A stretch of DNA of 64,000 nt from positions 6,400,750 through 6,464,749 of the forward strand of contig CAXIPT010000004.1 of the NCBI GenBank assembly GCA_964030475.1. The letters are read 5' to 3'. How positions within the stretch are numbered: position 1 is the stretch's first letter; every line of letters starts with the position of its first letter. A model generated the notes under the pieces. That model searched no databases and was not told where the DNA came from. It was given only the letters and a program-made list of their open reading frames with translations. The position numbers and the translations under genes are program-made. Below, piece by piece: positions 1-12,029 of this stretch. This DNA comes from Tethya wilhelma (lineage: Eukaryota > Porifera > Demospongiae > Tethyida > Tethyidae).

Positions 1-300
1 GCAAATTGCTCAGAAGTGGTCAGGTAGCCAATTCAAGCATGAAGAACAAACTGGGAAAAAACACATGCACCTGTGTAGATGGTACACACAGCAGCAGGAC
101 TCTCACTCAGCAACTTCACATGTGGAGTAGTCTCAATGAATCTGATGCGGTCATATGAATAAGCCTATCCTTCTCATGCCCACAGAATTACCCCACATTA
201 CATACACACTGTGACCTTACAAGTACAAGTACTACACAATAATGTGTATGATAGTGTATAATAGTGTTGCGGGCGCTTTAAAAATTCATTTTTCTACTAG

Positions 301-522
301 ACTAGGAAACCAGTTAAGAGGAATCGTATTTATGAAGTGCGAGAATTCACTACACAAAGGGCCGTCAATACCCTCAGCGTCAGCAAGACAAGGTGGAATG
401 TGTATAGGCATGTGTACTCTAGGTGGGATGAGGCCAGAACACAAGAGCACCATGAAAGAGATTTTGGAAAGCATAGGACATTATTATTTGGTACTATAAA
501 TAGCATTTACCGAGAAATTTGA
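301..522 (+). CDS. possible terminal exon of an unidentified gene
   Basis: An open frame follows an acceptor-like ctactag at 294-300 and runs 73 residues to a stop at 520-522. It reads as a basic, Arg-rich tail (TRKPVKRNRIYEVREF near the start, then many R, H and E residues). I do not recognise the family and see no upstream exon in the first 300 bases of the window. It could be the last exon of a gene entering from the left, or a chance frame. Confidence 0.2.
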   Translation, partial: TRKPVKRNRIYEVREFTTQRAVNTLSVSKTRWNVYRHVYSRWDEARTQEHHERDFGKHRTLLFGTINSIYREI

Positions 523-840
523 CTTGACGTCACTCTAACTTGCATTTAGGAATTAATGAGGACAATGTCATGTAAACAGCAATGCTTCGCTAGCAGTTTC
601 TATATGTAGTCAAGTGTTTATACACAATTGTAATTCATTCATTAGTTGATAATAAGAGTGTCGGAATGGGGAGATACATAGTTGAAACAGCACGTCATTA
701 TGATAATGACGTGTGCACTGTCCAAAACAAAACTGAATGATGCCTACATGGACTTGATTCTAAGAAATTTCAGCCCAAACTCAAGCAGTAAACAGCTAGA
801 GGGGGGAAATTGGCTACCAATACTTGTTTACTGATACTCT

Positions 841-1062
841 ATACCGTATAGCCGGAAATATTGACAGGGATTTTAATTTGACTGTTTGACGGTCAAAGTC
901 CAAATCGTCAAATTTAAATTCACCAATATTTTAGGCGCCGTATATGAATGTATCATGCACACGCACAAATTGTCAAATTTAAATTTGCCAATATTATTAT
1001 TTTATGTTCTGCAGAGCAAACCGTCAAATTTTTGACCATCAATATTTCCGGCTATACAGTAT
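841..1062. repeat. palindromic MITE, TATAGC-CGGAAATATT family
   Basis: The element starts ataccgtatagccggaaata and ends tatttccggctatacagtat, so the termini are inverted copies. The interior is AT-rich and itself inverted (stretches of gtcaaattt and aaatttgac). Related copies lie at 49418-49612 and, with different cores, at several other places in the window. Confidence 0.75.
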
Positions 1063-1378
1063 ATAGTTACCAACAGACACCATATGGAAAGGGTCGTCAG
1101 CTATACATGCTTAAATTCTACAATATTGACCAATTGAAGCTCTTTCTCTCCACACAAGCTACATAAAAAAACTGTACTAACACAAAAAGCTATAGGTGAA
1201 CTTTAAAACCCACATCAAAGACATTAAACTCCTCCCACTTTCATACATCAAAGGAAACGGCAAACTAGCTACTACCACAGCATAATCAATCATAAGACTA
1301 CACCACAGAGAATGCAGTCACAAAATACAGAAATCGCATACTCCCACACACACAAAATCTCCAAATCTTTTACGTTCA

Positions 1379-1723
<345 letters not shown>

Positions 1724-1884
1724 CTAGAGACTAAAATGGACCCAGGTTGTTGCATCCCAGCTACAGTGTGTGTAGACTATCAACTCACTGCATGACATAG
1801 GTGGCATTGGTATGACTGGTCTTTCCACCAGCAACATTCCAGCAGCAGCCCTCCCTCTGCTGTCAGTTGCTATGGCAATAAATT

Positions 1885-1933
1885 TTACTCCATTATCACC
1901 AATCTCACTACGATGCAACATATGAGGACTCCT

Positions 1934-1981
<48 letters not shown>

Positions 1982-3980
1982 CGTGTGTGCATGTGTGTGT
2001 GTGTGTGCATGCCTATGTGTGTGTGCATGTGAGTCATGCCAGTCACTCCATTCACCTCAAGTGTCGATTGAAGTGTCTTGACTTCCTCTTGTTTCTCTGT
2101 AAGCAGCTCTGCCTGTTGTCTAGCTTCAACCTCCTTCTCCTGTAGTACCAGTGCCTTTGTCACACACAATGCCTCCACACCCTCTAGTTTCTCCTATATA
2201 CATGAATTATAATAAAACAAACAGCATCATGTACCTTAGTATTGGCCACTCTAAACAAAGAAAAAAAACACAAATTTATGTATGTTTGGGTGGAGGGGGA
2301 TGGGTATACTTTTATGCTTTTCAAACATGGATTTTCTTTAAGTTAAGTAGCCTCTTTTTTGTTACTAGTATACTGAAATTTTTATCCAGTGAAAACAACA
2401 TGAATTTTTCAATGTATTATGCATCACTAATACATTTTAAGACACCTTAAGTAGATTCAACTCTGTGCTCTGATTTTCCACTTCTTCAGTTTTCGCTACC
2501 AATTCTTTTTTCAGTGTCTCTATGACCTTTGCACTGAGTTTGTTCAGCTCCTGAGTGGTCTTGAGCAACTCCATCTGCTGTGTTGTCTCCTGTTCCTTAG
2601 CAACAATGACATCATCACGAGTCTTACACAGTCCTTCAAGTTTTTCTACCTCTTCCTGTCGAAAAGATTAAGAAATTCTTCTATAATTTAGAGATGCGTG
2701 AAAGTGGTAAGTGCATTTGTATTTCGAATTTTTTTGAAGAACCTTTTTGAAACCAAATTACGTGAACCTATAAAAGTTCCTTCCATACAAGGATTATTAT
2801 AAAAAAAATGATTGGTGCCTTTTTTGCTGAACCAGTCTTTTTGAGGTTGTTCAAAAATTATTTGAACTTTCCTAGATTAAAAATTAATTCCTTCCATACT
2901 ACTATTACTATAAACATTAAAATAGTGCATATGATACCTAGCTGTCACATAATTATGTTATACATACACGAGTTTTTTTCATAATATTATACCATATTTG
3001 CCACAATTGTGGGCGTCTCTTCCTCCTTCTTTGTAGCACTCTCCTTCAATTCTTCGATCGTCCTTAGCAAATTCAGCTTGTCCATAACTGTGTAAGGATC
3101 AGGATACTTCAGTTGGATCTGCTCCAGCACACCTCTAATGACATCTGCAGTCGGTCTGGAATCTGGATCGTTGTCGAGGCATTTTGTAACGAGGCCGCTA
3201 ATGGAAGGGTCGTCCTCAAAGTGTGATTCAAGATTGTCAACGAATGCGCGGCGACGTTCCACTTCTGTTTGAGGCTTCAAAATTTTTGAAACAGGATCAA
3301 AAACCGTTGCAGCCGTTGGTTGTGGGAATTCTTCAGTAAAAGTGTAGAGAGAGAGAACACCGAAGGAGAAAGAGTCAATCGAGGCATCGTACTCTGGTCG
3401 GTGATCGAGAGCTTCAGGAGGAAGGTAGACAGTCGTACCTGGAGCTGTAGTGAGGGTAACAGCAACCTTTTGGGGATTGATGATACGAGAATTCCCAAAA
3501 TCGGCAATCTTAGCAACCATGCTTGAAGTGAGAAGGACATTTCGAGCTGTAAGATCTCGATGAACAACAGGTGGTGTCATGGAATGAAGGTAAGACAACC
3601 CTCGAGCCACGTCCTGTAAGATGGAGAGCTTCATCGGCAGAGAGATAGTGACAGATTTGTTCTCAAGAAGGTTGTCCAGATTGTCTGGAAGGAATTCCAT
3701 GAGAAGAATAGGCAGCTTGGAATCAGGAAAATTGGTCACACCGAGAAATTGGACAATGTTGGGATGGCGAAGGTTGCACATCAGCTTTACTTCAGAAATA
3801 AACTGATTCTTAATAGTGTCCACTTGATATTGGAACAAAACATCGTGGATTTTCTTTCCAGCACATTTCACTCCCTTGATGTACAACAGTTCAACGCTTC
3901 CGTACGAGCCAGAGCCTAAGGTTTTTGGAGTAACCCCTGGACGTTCAACACACTCCACTAGATAGGGACTCAGTTCATCA

Positions 3981-4015
<35 letters not shown>

Positions 4016-4186
4016 ATGAATGCTTGATGAAGCCCATCCCCCACACCACAAATTACATTCAATACATTCCTTTTGCCACAATAATTATACATCTGAGAGT
4101 TATGAATAAATTATTTTGTTAGTATATATAATTATTATACCTGTACCACTTGTTTCACCTGCAGTTGCTTCAGTCGATTCAGCCAT
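1885..4186 (-). CDS. TKL-type protein kinase A with C-terminal coiled coil
   Basis: Predicted exons on the minus strand are 4186-4141 (MAESTEATAGETSGT), 3981-2993 (kinase), 2655-2446 and 2193-2056 (coiled coil), and a tentative last exon 1935-1885. Junction phases agree, giving about 477 residues. The kinase has a glycine loop GSGSYGSV, the ATP lysine in CAGKKIH, catalytic loop [11 protein letters not shown], and PPEAL in place of APE, so it should be active. HRDLTARN resembles tyrosine kinases, but the fold is best called TKL; substrate specificity cannot be read from sequence. The following exons are heptad-rich (EEVEKLEGLCKTRDD..., TEKQEEVKTLQSTLE). It is a paralogue of genes B and C but shows no GTPase exon. 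The last exon encodes a short hydrophobic tail (GVLICCIVV), and its use is uncertain because a longer frame overlaps it. The acceptor of the kinase exon lies directly in a (CA)n microsatellite. Confidence 0.8.
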
Positions 4187-5545
4187 CTAAGCACACTAAG
4201 TGTGCACATAATAAAATATTCATATTAAATTTATAGCATGCATGAGAAAAATTTGGTGATCATTATACGTGATAAATAATCACCAAACAAACTTAATGAT
4301 TATGCATGCCACATGATTAACCTTGCATGATGATTCATTTCCTGTTTATTATTATTAATCAAGTTTTTTTGTTGTTGTTGTTTCTTTATGCATGCATGCT
4401 GAACAAGTTACTAGCAAATAATTTTATAACTGATTAATATATTAATTATTGATACTCGCCTGCATGAGCAGACATTACATGCATGGGAGTTTTTCTTTAG
4501 TTTTTGGGATCATTTGTTTAGAAAAGACAGTTTGAATTCATGGTCCAGACCATGCTAGTCAGTGCTGTGTATCTAGCTGGGTCAATAACTTTGCTAAAAA
4601 TTAATTTAAAACTGAGTTGTTCAGTGCTAGTCTGGTGCCCAGACCCTTTCTGCTAATTAGTAGGCGGTCCCGCCTACTAATTAGCAGAAAGGGTCTGGGC
4701 ACCAGACTAGTTCAGTGCCGCAAAGCATGTTAATCATTTCCCTATAGCAACCATGGTATGTCCACAGATATCAACACTATAATAATAATCAGTATACAGT
4801 TCAAGCTTATAAAGCCTTGTTCCCAGTACCTTAAAGGCCTTCCTTACATGTAACAAAAGGTGGAGATTCTGGGAACGAGGCTAGCTCAGGCTATGATAGG
4901 CACACACACACACACACATGATGCAACTAAGATTTGTCGAAACTTTAGCTTAATACACTCAGTGACTGATTCAAGAAAAAATGTTTTCCAAAGCAGCAAT
5001 CACGTTTCAAAGTATTAAAATAATATAGACTACTGTTCTCACTAGTAATACAAAATTAAAAACGCATAATATATTAGAACTAGGCTGTAGCTACTACTGT
5101 TGCTTAGTAACTATTAAGACTAAAGTTTAACAAACCCACACCCCCAGTACTTACACAGAACAGTAAACAATAAAATGGTTGAACTTTCATACCTTCACAC
5201 TTGCAAGGTAGATACCGTGTTAAAGTTCTCGAGCTACGTACAAAGTCATACGCAGCGAGCTCGAGTGACTATGGATTAGAGCCAGCTATTTTGTCTACAA
5301 GCCCCACCCAGAGCCAAGTAATTAGCGCATGCGCTAAATTTTGATTGCTTCGCGAAATTGAGCTAAGCTTGCAGCTTGCTAGATTAACAGGAAGTGATGT
5401 AATGCATATCAGTGTGTATTGGTGAGCCTTTGTTGAGTATAAGAAGCTAAAATATAAGCTTTTGAGTTAGATGCTTGATTGTTAAATTAAAGAGTAACCC
5501 TCCTTTGCAATTAACAGCTGAGTCACATTGGCCTTATACATAGTT
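4187..5545. other. intergenic region: kinase A 5' flank and gene B 3' flank
   Basis: No coding frame is supportable here. It contains a near-perfect 84-base foldback (4627-4710), a weaker inverted pair around 4815-4890 (cttgttcccag / gggaacgagg), a short (CA)n, and a GC-richer patch at 5220-5350 (ctcgag repeats, gcgcatgcgc). The promoter of kinase A presumably lies in the part next to 4186. Confidence 0.6.
4627..4710. repeat. 84-base near-perfect foldback (MITE-like hairpin)
   Basis: Two 41-base arms beginning ctagtctggtgcccagaccc are perfect reverse complements around a 2-base centre. The repeat at 35513-35596 has the same length and the same outer AGTCTGG...CCAGACCCTTT segment, so the two belong to one family. 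Confidence 0.9.
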
Positions 5546-6184
5546 TTACTGAAGTACACACCCTGCAGCAGCTTTCTTTTGTGGTGCTGTAGCCATAGCT
5601 GCCTTTTCAAACACTTCTCTCACTCCTTCATTCATTTTTGCTGAGCATTCCACAAAGGCATATGCACCAATTTCTTCAGCCAATTCTTCTCCTTCCTGAA
5701 TAGTTATGGGCTTTGATTTGTACTTAGCAAGCTCACTTATTGCAGCTGGATCAAAGCGTGTATCTTTCATAGTGGCAACCAGTACTATTGGGACACCTGG
5801 ACAGAAGTGTCGAATTTCATGAATCCATTTCTCTCTCACATTTTGATAAGGGTCATAACTGGAATAACGACCATTGATATTGTAGGTGATCAAGACAACG
5901 TCGGTATCGGGATATGAGAGCACACGCAAACGGTCATAGTCTTCCTGTCCTGCAGTGTCCCACAGTCCAATCTCATAATTTATGCCATTCACTTCAATAT
6001 CTGCAACATAATTTTCAAAAACAGTCGGAATATATCTGTCAGGGAACTCATCCTTTGAGAAAGCATAAAGTAGGCATGTCTTTCCACTTGCACCATCTCC
6101 GACAATCACAAGCTTTCTACGAATGGTTTCTCCAGACTTAGCTTGGTTGTAGTCGGTCCAAACCTTCAATTTTGATGGCTTACT
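5546..6184 (-). other. Rho-family GTPase module of gene B (last exon)
   Basis: This exon encodes 212 residues and a stop, starting in phase after tttatgtag. It shows a P-loop GDGASGKT, the effector region [12 protein letters not shown], the catalytic Gln in [12 protein letters not shown], the Rho insert region ([20 protein letters not shown]) and ECSAK. The G4 motif, NKxD in RhoA and TKxD in Rac, reads TMKD here: the conserved Lys is Met. The tail has only one Lys pair before CVLQ. A final Gln favours farnesyltransferase over geranylgeranyltransferase I by the usual CaaX rule. Confidence 0.9.
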
Positions 6185-9100
6185 CTACATAAAAATTGTT
6201 TCAGTATTGTAATAACAATAAAAGCAACCATAATCCATGGGCATGCAAAGCCTACTTGCACTTATATATACAACAACAAATAATAATAATAATAATTATT
6301 ACGTACCTTTGCTTTCTTTTTTGCTTGAGTCTTTGGTTTAGATTTTTGAGGCGGTTTTCTCTCAGCAGAGGCATCACTGTCAGTACGAGAACCTGTTGAT
6401 TTGGTGGCAGTATCAGTTTGATCTCGAGGTTTTGATGCTTCATTAGGTTTTGATGACACTGGATCTTCTTCATGAAGAGATTCTGTTTCAGGCTGCTCAA
6501 TGACATCATCATCATCTGCCAACATCACAGCCCTGAGACTCTAGAAATACAAATATAAAAATTTCCTCACTCTTATAAATTTACATTGCAAGTTTGAGAA
6601 TGTGACTATTCATTCATATGCATGCATGCATGATAATGTTGTCTTTATACGTACTTCCAACTTCTTTATATCTAATTTTCCATTCTTTCCTGCAATTTCT
6701 TCCTTGATGCTTGCAATTACTTTCGCATGTTCCAACTTCTTTTCTTCCAATAGAACATCTTTAGCTCGACACATCTTGTCTAGTGCTTCATTTGCCATCT
6801 TATTAAAAATTATGAGCAACTATTAATGTCATGCACATTTAATTGGTCAAGTTACTTAGTACCTCTCTGGTAGTTAATTTGCGCTTTAAACTCTCAATTT
6901 CATCACCTTGACTTTTCAAAACTTTGGCTTGTTCTTCAACACTGGATGCCTGTTTCTGTACAATCAATGTTACAGCAAAAATTCAATACTCACTATCAGC
7001 ACTATTAATTTTCATTATACAACTAGTTGTAGTATTTGTATTAACTTTTAACTGATATTCAATTATACCTCCAGTGCAGTGCGCAAGCTTTGGATCTCTT
7101 CTAGTTTATCTTTAAGCAGATCAGACTGCTGACGATTTTCTGTTTCCTTCTCCTCAAGAATATCAGCCTTTGTCTTCCATAGACTCTCGGCTCCTTCCAG
7201 TTGCTCCTATAGAAATAATAACCATAATTGAGAATGGCATTAATAAAGTACAAGCACACATGCACCTTAAGAAGTTGCACTTCTTTAGTTTTGGCTTCCA
7301 AAGTCTTCTCACTAAGATCTTTCAACTCTTGTGTTGTTTTGATCAGTGCCTGCTGTTGGTTATTCTCCTGCTCTTTGGAAGCTATCAGATCATCTTTTAC
7401 CTTGCACAGACTTTCTAACTTTTCCATCTGGGTTAGTTCCTGTAATAATGCATTCAGGAAATTACATATACCATACAGCGGGAAAGTTTCACGGGGTTTA
7501 ACTTTCGCAGTTTTTGCAGATCACGATCCATCCACGAAAGTTTTATCTGCGAAATTCTCCATAACATAATACGAATACGGTATGGTCTTCACATGCAAAA
7601 ATGTTTGATGAGAGACTTCCACGAAATTTAAACCCCGTGAAACTTTCCCGCTATACGGTAGTATCATACGTACGGTAGTACGTATAGTAGGAATGGGCCG
7701 ACTGTCCCATAGACACAATACAAAATATTTATCGCCATAAAAATCTAACAACACAAAGTAGAGGCTTCAAACTTGCTCAGAGGCTCTCCTTTACAGAAAA
7801 CCAACTGCATGGAAGGCTTAAACTTTGCCGAAACTTTCATATGAAGAAATTTGTGATCATTTTTGACAATTCACAGCTTGTCACACCTTTTGACATTGGA
7901 AAATGGCCAAAATTGTCTATCATTTGCATGTTTTTCTTGAATATTCTTTTCTATGATTGATATTTCAAATTTTCCAACTCATTCTAAGGTTGTTCAGTCC
8001 TCCTTCTATCTGATGATGTTTAATATGTTTGGTATTTGTCTTATTTTCCCGCGGCAAATTTCACTTGAAAGAGACAACTCTACCTATTCAATGTATTGCA
8101 ACTGAGCTGGCAGATCCAACAACCCTTTACCTTTTTCCAGATTTCTCCAATTATAAGAATTTAATGAAAAATTCCAACACGTGGTGATGTTGTTTAGAGC
8201 TTTAGCTTACTTTTTGCCAATAGTTGTGTTAAGAAAAAGTGAGTTTATAGTGCGTCAAAATTGGATGAAAGTTCAGTTTGAAGGTTCTTGGTAGCATTAC
8301 TCATGTACATTGAGCAGTGATAGTCGCACCTTGGTCCTCAGTTCTCACTAATTGGCACCTGCTGGATCAAAAGGTATACTAATTTGCAGTTCAAGGAGGA
8401 TATGGCCGTTTTGAGGGTAAATTTCTTCATATGTCTGATCACTCGTAGAGAGAGCGCTTGCGAGAAGCCACACTAGTGCAATTTTGTTCTCCTAACTTAC
8501 TTACTTACTTACTTACTTCCTTCTAACTGACTTACTTGAAAACGATTTCCAGAGAACCAGAAAGTGTTGAGCCAACTTTGACGCCACAAAGTAAGTTCTT
8601 TTCTTGGGTAGTACGTTCCTTTATACTCGTTTTCATCGTAAATAGGCCTGAACAAAAACTAGAAAGCTTTGAAACTTAGTGTATAAATTCATGTGCTACA
8701 ATGCAGCCATCTTTGTAGGTAGAGTTCAAAGGTCATTATTCACGTGGCATTATTATGCGCATGCCCACTAGCCTCCAGCATAATGAAGTGCATGTAGCTG
8801 AGACTCAAGCTCAGTTTTGTAGGGAGTAGCTAACCAGTCTCTGATAATCTCCACACTGTAGTGTTGAAAAAAGTGAATGAACAAGTAGTAAAAATTTTGA
8901 AAAAATAAGTAGTGTAGGAATGGGCAGTACAGTAAAAAGTATTGGAACAAGGTAGGGTCTCAGTTTCGGCACATGACTACTTCATTTTTATGCCCAACTC
9001 TTGGCCAGCAGGTTATATACCTGTCTATTATAGTTTACTCCATTGCTTAACCAAATAATTATTATTATAATAGTGAACCAATTAATGCAAGAATTATGAT

Positions 9101-12029
9101 AAGGTATGGTACTATTATAGTGTACAGATTATTGCAACACAACGCTGAAAAATCCATATGAGGGTTAAAAAATAAAAATGAAGTAGTCATGTGCCGAAAC
9201 TGAGACCCTACCTTGTTCCAATACTTTTTACTGCACTGCCCATTCCTACACTACTTATTTTTTCAAAATTTTAGTACTTACTCATTGTCAGAATTATACT
9301 AGTTGTAGTATTTGTATTAACTTTTAACTGATACCTCCAGTGCAGTGCGCAAGCTTTGGATCTCTTCTAGTTTATCTTTAAGTAGATCAGACTGCTGACG
9401 GTTTTCTGTTTCCTTCTCTTCAAGAATATCAGCCTTTGTCTTCCATAGACTCTCGGCTCCCTCCAGTTGCTCCTATAGAAATGATAACCATAATTGAGAA
9501 TGGCATTAATAAAGTACAAGCACACATGTACCTTAAGAAGTTGTACTTCTTTAGTTTTGGCTTCCAAAGTCTTCTCACTAAGATCTTTCAACTCTTGTGT
9601 TGTTTTGATCAGTGCCTGCTGCTGATGGTTCTCCTGCTCTTTTGAAGCTATCAGATCGTCTTTTACCTTGCACAGACTTTCCAACTTTTCTACCTGGGTT
9701 AGTTCGCATTCAGGAAATTATATAAACCATACAGCGGGAAAGTTTCACGGGGTTTAACTTTCGTAGTTTTTGCAGATCACTATCCATCCACGAAAGTTTT
9801 ATCCGCAAAATTCTCCATAACATAATACATAATACAGTATGGTCTTCACATGCAAAAATGTTTGATGAGAGACTTCCATGAAATTTAAACCCCGTGAAAC
9901 TTTCCCGCTATACGGTAGTATACAATATGGTCTATACATTGAAGTGCTTAGCATCTAGCAAACATGTAATACTCACATTACGTACAGTGATGCATGTATC
10001 TAGAACTGACCTCTCCTCTTGAGATATGGTGAGGTTTTTCTTCCTTTTCAGCTTCTTTCAATTCCTCAATCGTCTTGAGCAACTTTAGTTTGCTCATTTC
10101 ACTATAAGGATCAGGATTCTTCAACTGTATCCTCTCAAGATCACTTCTGATATCATCAGCAGTTGGTCGTTCACGTGGATCATTACTCAAACACCTGGTA
10201 ACGAGGTCGCTAATAGAAGGATCATCCTGAAACATTGAGACGAGATTGCTGATAAAATTATTTCTACGTTCAACTTCTGATTGAGGCTTAAGTGATTTTG
10301 TCTCAGGATCAAAGATAGTTGCAGCAGAGGGTTGAGGGAATTCTTCGATGAAAGTGTAGAGAGAGAGAACACCAAAGGAGAAAGAGTCAATCGAGGCATC
10401 GTACTCTGGTCGGTGATCGAGAGCTTCAGGAGGAAGATAGACAGTCGTACCTGGAGCTGTAGTGAGAGTAACAGCAACCTTTTGGGGACTGATAATACGA
10501 GAATTTCCGAAATCGGCAATCTTAGCGACCATGCTTGAAGTGAGCAGGACATTTCGAGCTGTAAGATCTCGATGAACAACAGGTGGTGTCATGGAATGAA
10601 GGTAAGACAACCCTCGAGCCACGTCCTGTAAGATGGAGAGCTTTATTGGTAGAGAGATAGTGACGGATTTGTTCTCAAGAAGGTTGTCCAGGTTGTCTGG
10701 AAGGAACTCCATGAGAAGAACAGGCAGCTTGGAGTCGGGAAGGAATGTCACACCAAGAAATTGGACAATATTGGGATGGCGAAGGTTGCACATGAGCTTC
10801 ACTTCAGAAATAAACTGACTTCTAACATTGCTGGCTGCTGTTTCAACCAATGTATTGTGTATTTTCTTTCCGGCACATTTGACTCCTTTGATGAACAATA
10901 GTTCAACTGCGCCATACGAACCAGCACCCAAGACCTTCGGTGGGTTAGTGCGGTCTACACACTGTATCCTCTCAAGATCACTTCTGATATCATCAGCAGT
11001 TGGTCGTTCACGTGGATCATTACTCAAACACCTGGTAACGAGGTCGCTAATAGAAGGATCATCCTGAAACATTGAGACGAGATTGCTGATAAAATTATTT
11101 CTACGTTCAACTTCTGATTGAGGCTTAAGTGATTTTGTCTCAGGATCAAAGATAGTTGCAGCAGAGGGTTGAGGGAATTCTTCGATGAAAGTGTAGAGAG
11201 AGAGAACACCAAAGGAGAAAGAGTCAATCGAGGCATCGTACTCTGGTCGGTGATCGAGAGCTTCAGGAGGAAGATAGACAGTCGTACCTGGAGCTGTAGT
11301 GAGAGTAACAGCAACCTTTTGGGGACTGATAATACGAGAATTTCCGAAATCGGCAATCTTAGCGACCATGCTTGAAGTGAGCAGGACATTTCGAGCTGTA
11401 AGATCTCGATGAACAACAGGTGGTGTCATGGAATGAAGGTAAGACAACCCTCGAGCCACGTCCTGTAAGATGGAGAGCTTTATTGGTAGAGAGATAGTGA
11501 CGGATTTGTTCTCAAGAAGGTTGTCCAGGTTGTCTGGAAGGAACTCCATGAGAAGAACAGGCAGCTTGGAGTCGGGAAGGAATGTCACACCAAGAAATTG
11601 GACAATATTGGGATGGCGAAGGTTGCACATGAGCTTCACTTCAGAAATAAACTGGCTTCTAACATTGCTGGCTGCTGTTTCAACCAATGTATTGTGTATT
11701 TTCTTTCCGGCACATTTGACTCCTTTGATGAACAATAGTTCAACTGCGCCATACGAACCAGCACCCAAGACCTTCGGTGGGTTAGTGCGGTCTACACTGT
11801 CAATGAAATAGGGATCCAATTCGCTGGCAGCCTCCGTGCCTTTGTGTGTGTGTGTCGTGCATGTGTGCATGAATCGGAACAAAAAACAAATTATAATATT
11901 CATGAACTGGGGCAACTACTGAGCTATCAACTTTTTTTAGACAGTGTTTAATCAAATCAGCCACAGAAGAAACTGACATGTCATGATGAATCATTCACCT
12001 TTTACTTTTTCTTGATGGTCAGGATCCAT
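5546..12029 (-). CDS. gene B: tandem TKL kinase - coiled coil - Rho GTPase fusion
   Basis: Ten predicted exons: 12029-11999, 11839-10011, 9693-9532, 9472-9335, 7427-7266 (or from 7439), 7206-7069, 6955-6863, 6798-6655, 6540-6307, 6184-5546. After the first (phase 1) intron all introns are phase 0, giving about 1189 residues. Residues 28-306 and 307-585 are two near-identical kinase domains, each with [26 protein letters not shown] and PPEAL, so both look active. Residues 620-900 form a coiled coil in which one two-exon unit is present twice. Residues 900-977 are an acidic then Lys-rich linker ([20 protein letters not shown]). Residues 978-1189 are a RhoA-like GTPase: GDGASGKT, switch [25 protein letters not shown], and a C-terminal CVLQ prenylation box. 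The GTPase exon has no in-frame ATG before its G4 region, so it needs the upstream exons for translation. The nearest functional analogues are ROCK/PKN (kinase plus coiled coil that bind Rho) and LRRK (kinase plus Ras-like domain); this domain order is unfamiliar to me. The mature mRNA is inferred from splice sites only. Confidence 0.82.
7468..7664. repeat. palindromic MITE, GCGGGAAAGTTTCACGGGG family
   Basis: It begins ataccatacagcgggaaagt and ends actttcccgctatacggtag, with inverted inner arms (cggggtttaa / ttaaaccccg). It sits in an intron of gene B beside a coiled-coil exon. The copy at 9725-9920 sits beside the duplicate of that exon, so element and exon were duplicated together. Confidence 0.85.
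7677..9252. repeat. composite MITE region in a gene B intron
   Basis: The left end reads gtaggaatgggccgactgtc. An inner palindromic element at 8914-9252 has ends taggaatgggcagtacagta and its inverse, with inverted arms through a cggcacatgactacttcatt segment. Relatives are at 16830-17830 and in both arms of the inverted repeat at 26325-29156 and 39475-42306. No transposase frame is present. Confidence 0.7.
9725..9920. repeat. palindromic MITE, second copy of the 7468-7664 element
   Basis: Same termini and interior as 7468-7664 with a few substitutions. It lies immediately downstream of the first coiled-coil exon of gene B. Confidence 0.85.
10124..11797 (-). repeat. 837-bp in-frame tandem duplication of the kinase domain
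   Basis: Units 10124-10960 and 10961-11797 differ at one silent site that I could find (Ser codon, g/a near 10820 and 11657). The unit is 279 codons, so the frame is kept across the junction. Near the junction the two ends share actgt, with two additional bases (ac) at the seam. It is either a very recent duplication or a merged-allele artefact. Confidence 0.9.

Noticed and set aside
1..140. Minus-strand frame RFIETTPHVKLLSESPAAVC as an exon
   Set aside because: Has acceptor- and donor-like ends but no family match and no neighbour; too weak to report as a feature.
1724..1934. Open frame GDNGVKFIAIATDSRGRAAAG on the minus strand as a separate gene
   Set aside because: It overlaps the tentative last exon of kinase A in another frame, matches no family I know and lacks flanking support; left unassigned.
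10187..11416. Long alternative frames opposite and beside the kinase domains (Leu/Ser-rich and Arg-rich)
   Set aside because: They appear at the same place in kinases A, B and C because the kinase DNA is conserved; the kinase frame explains them.
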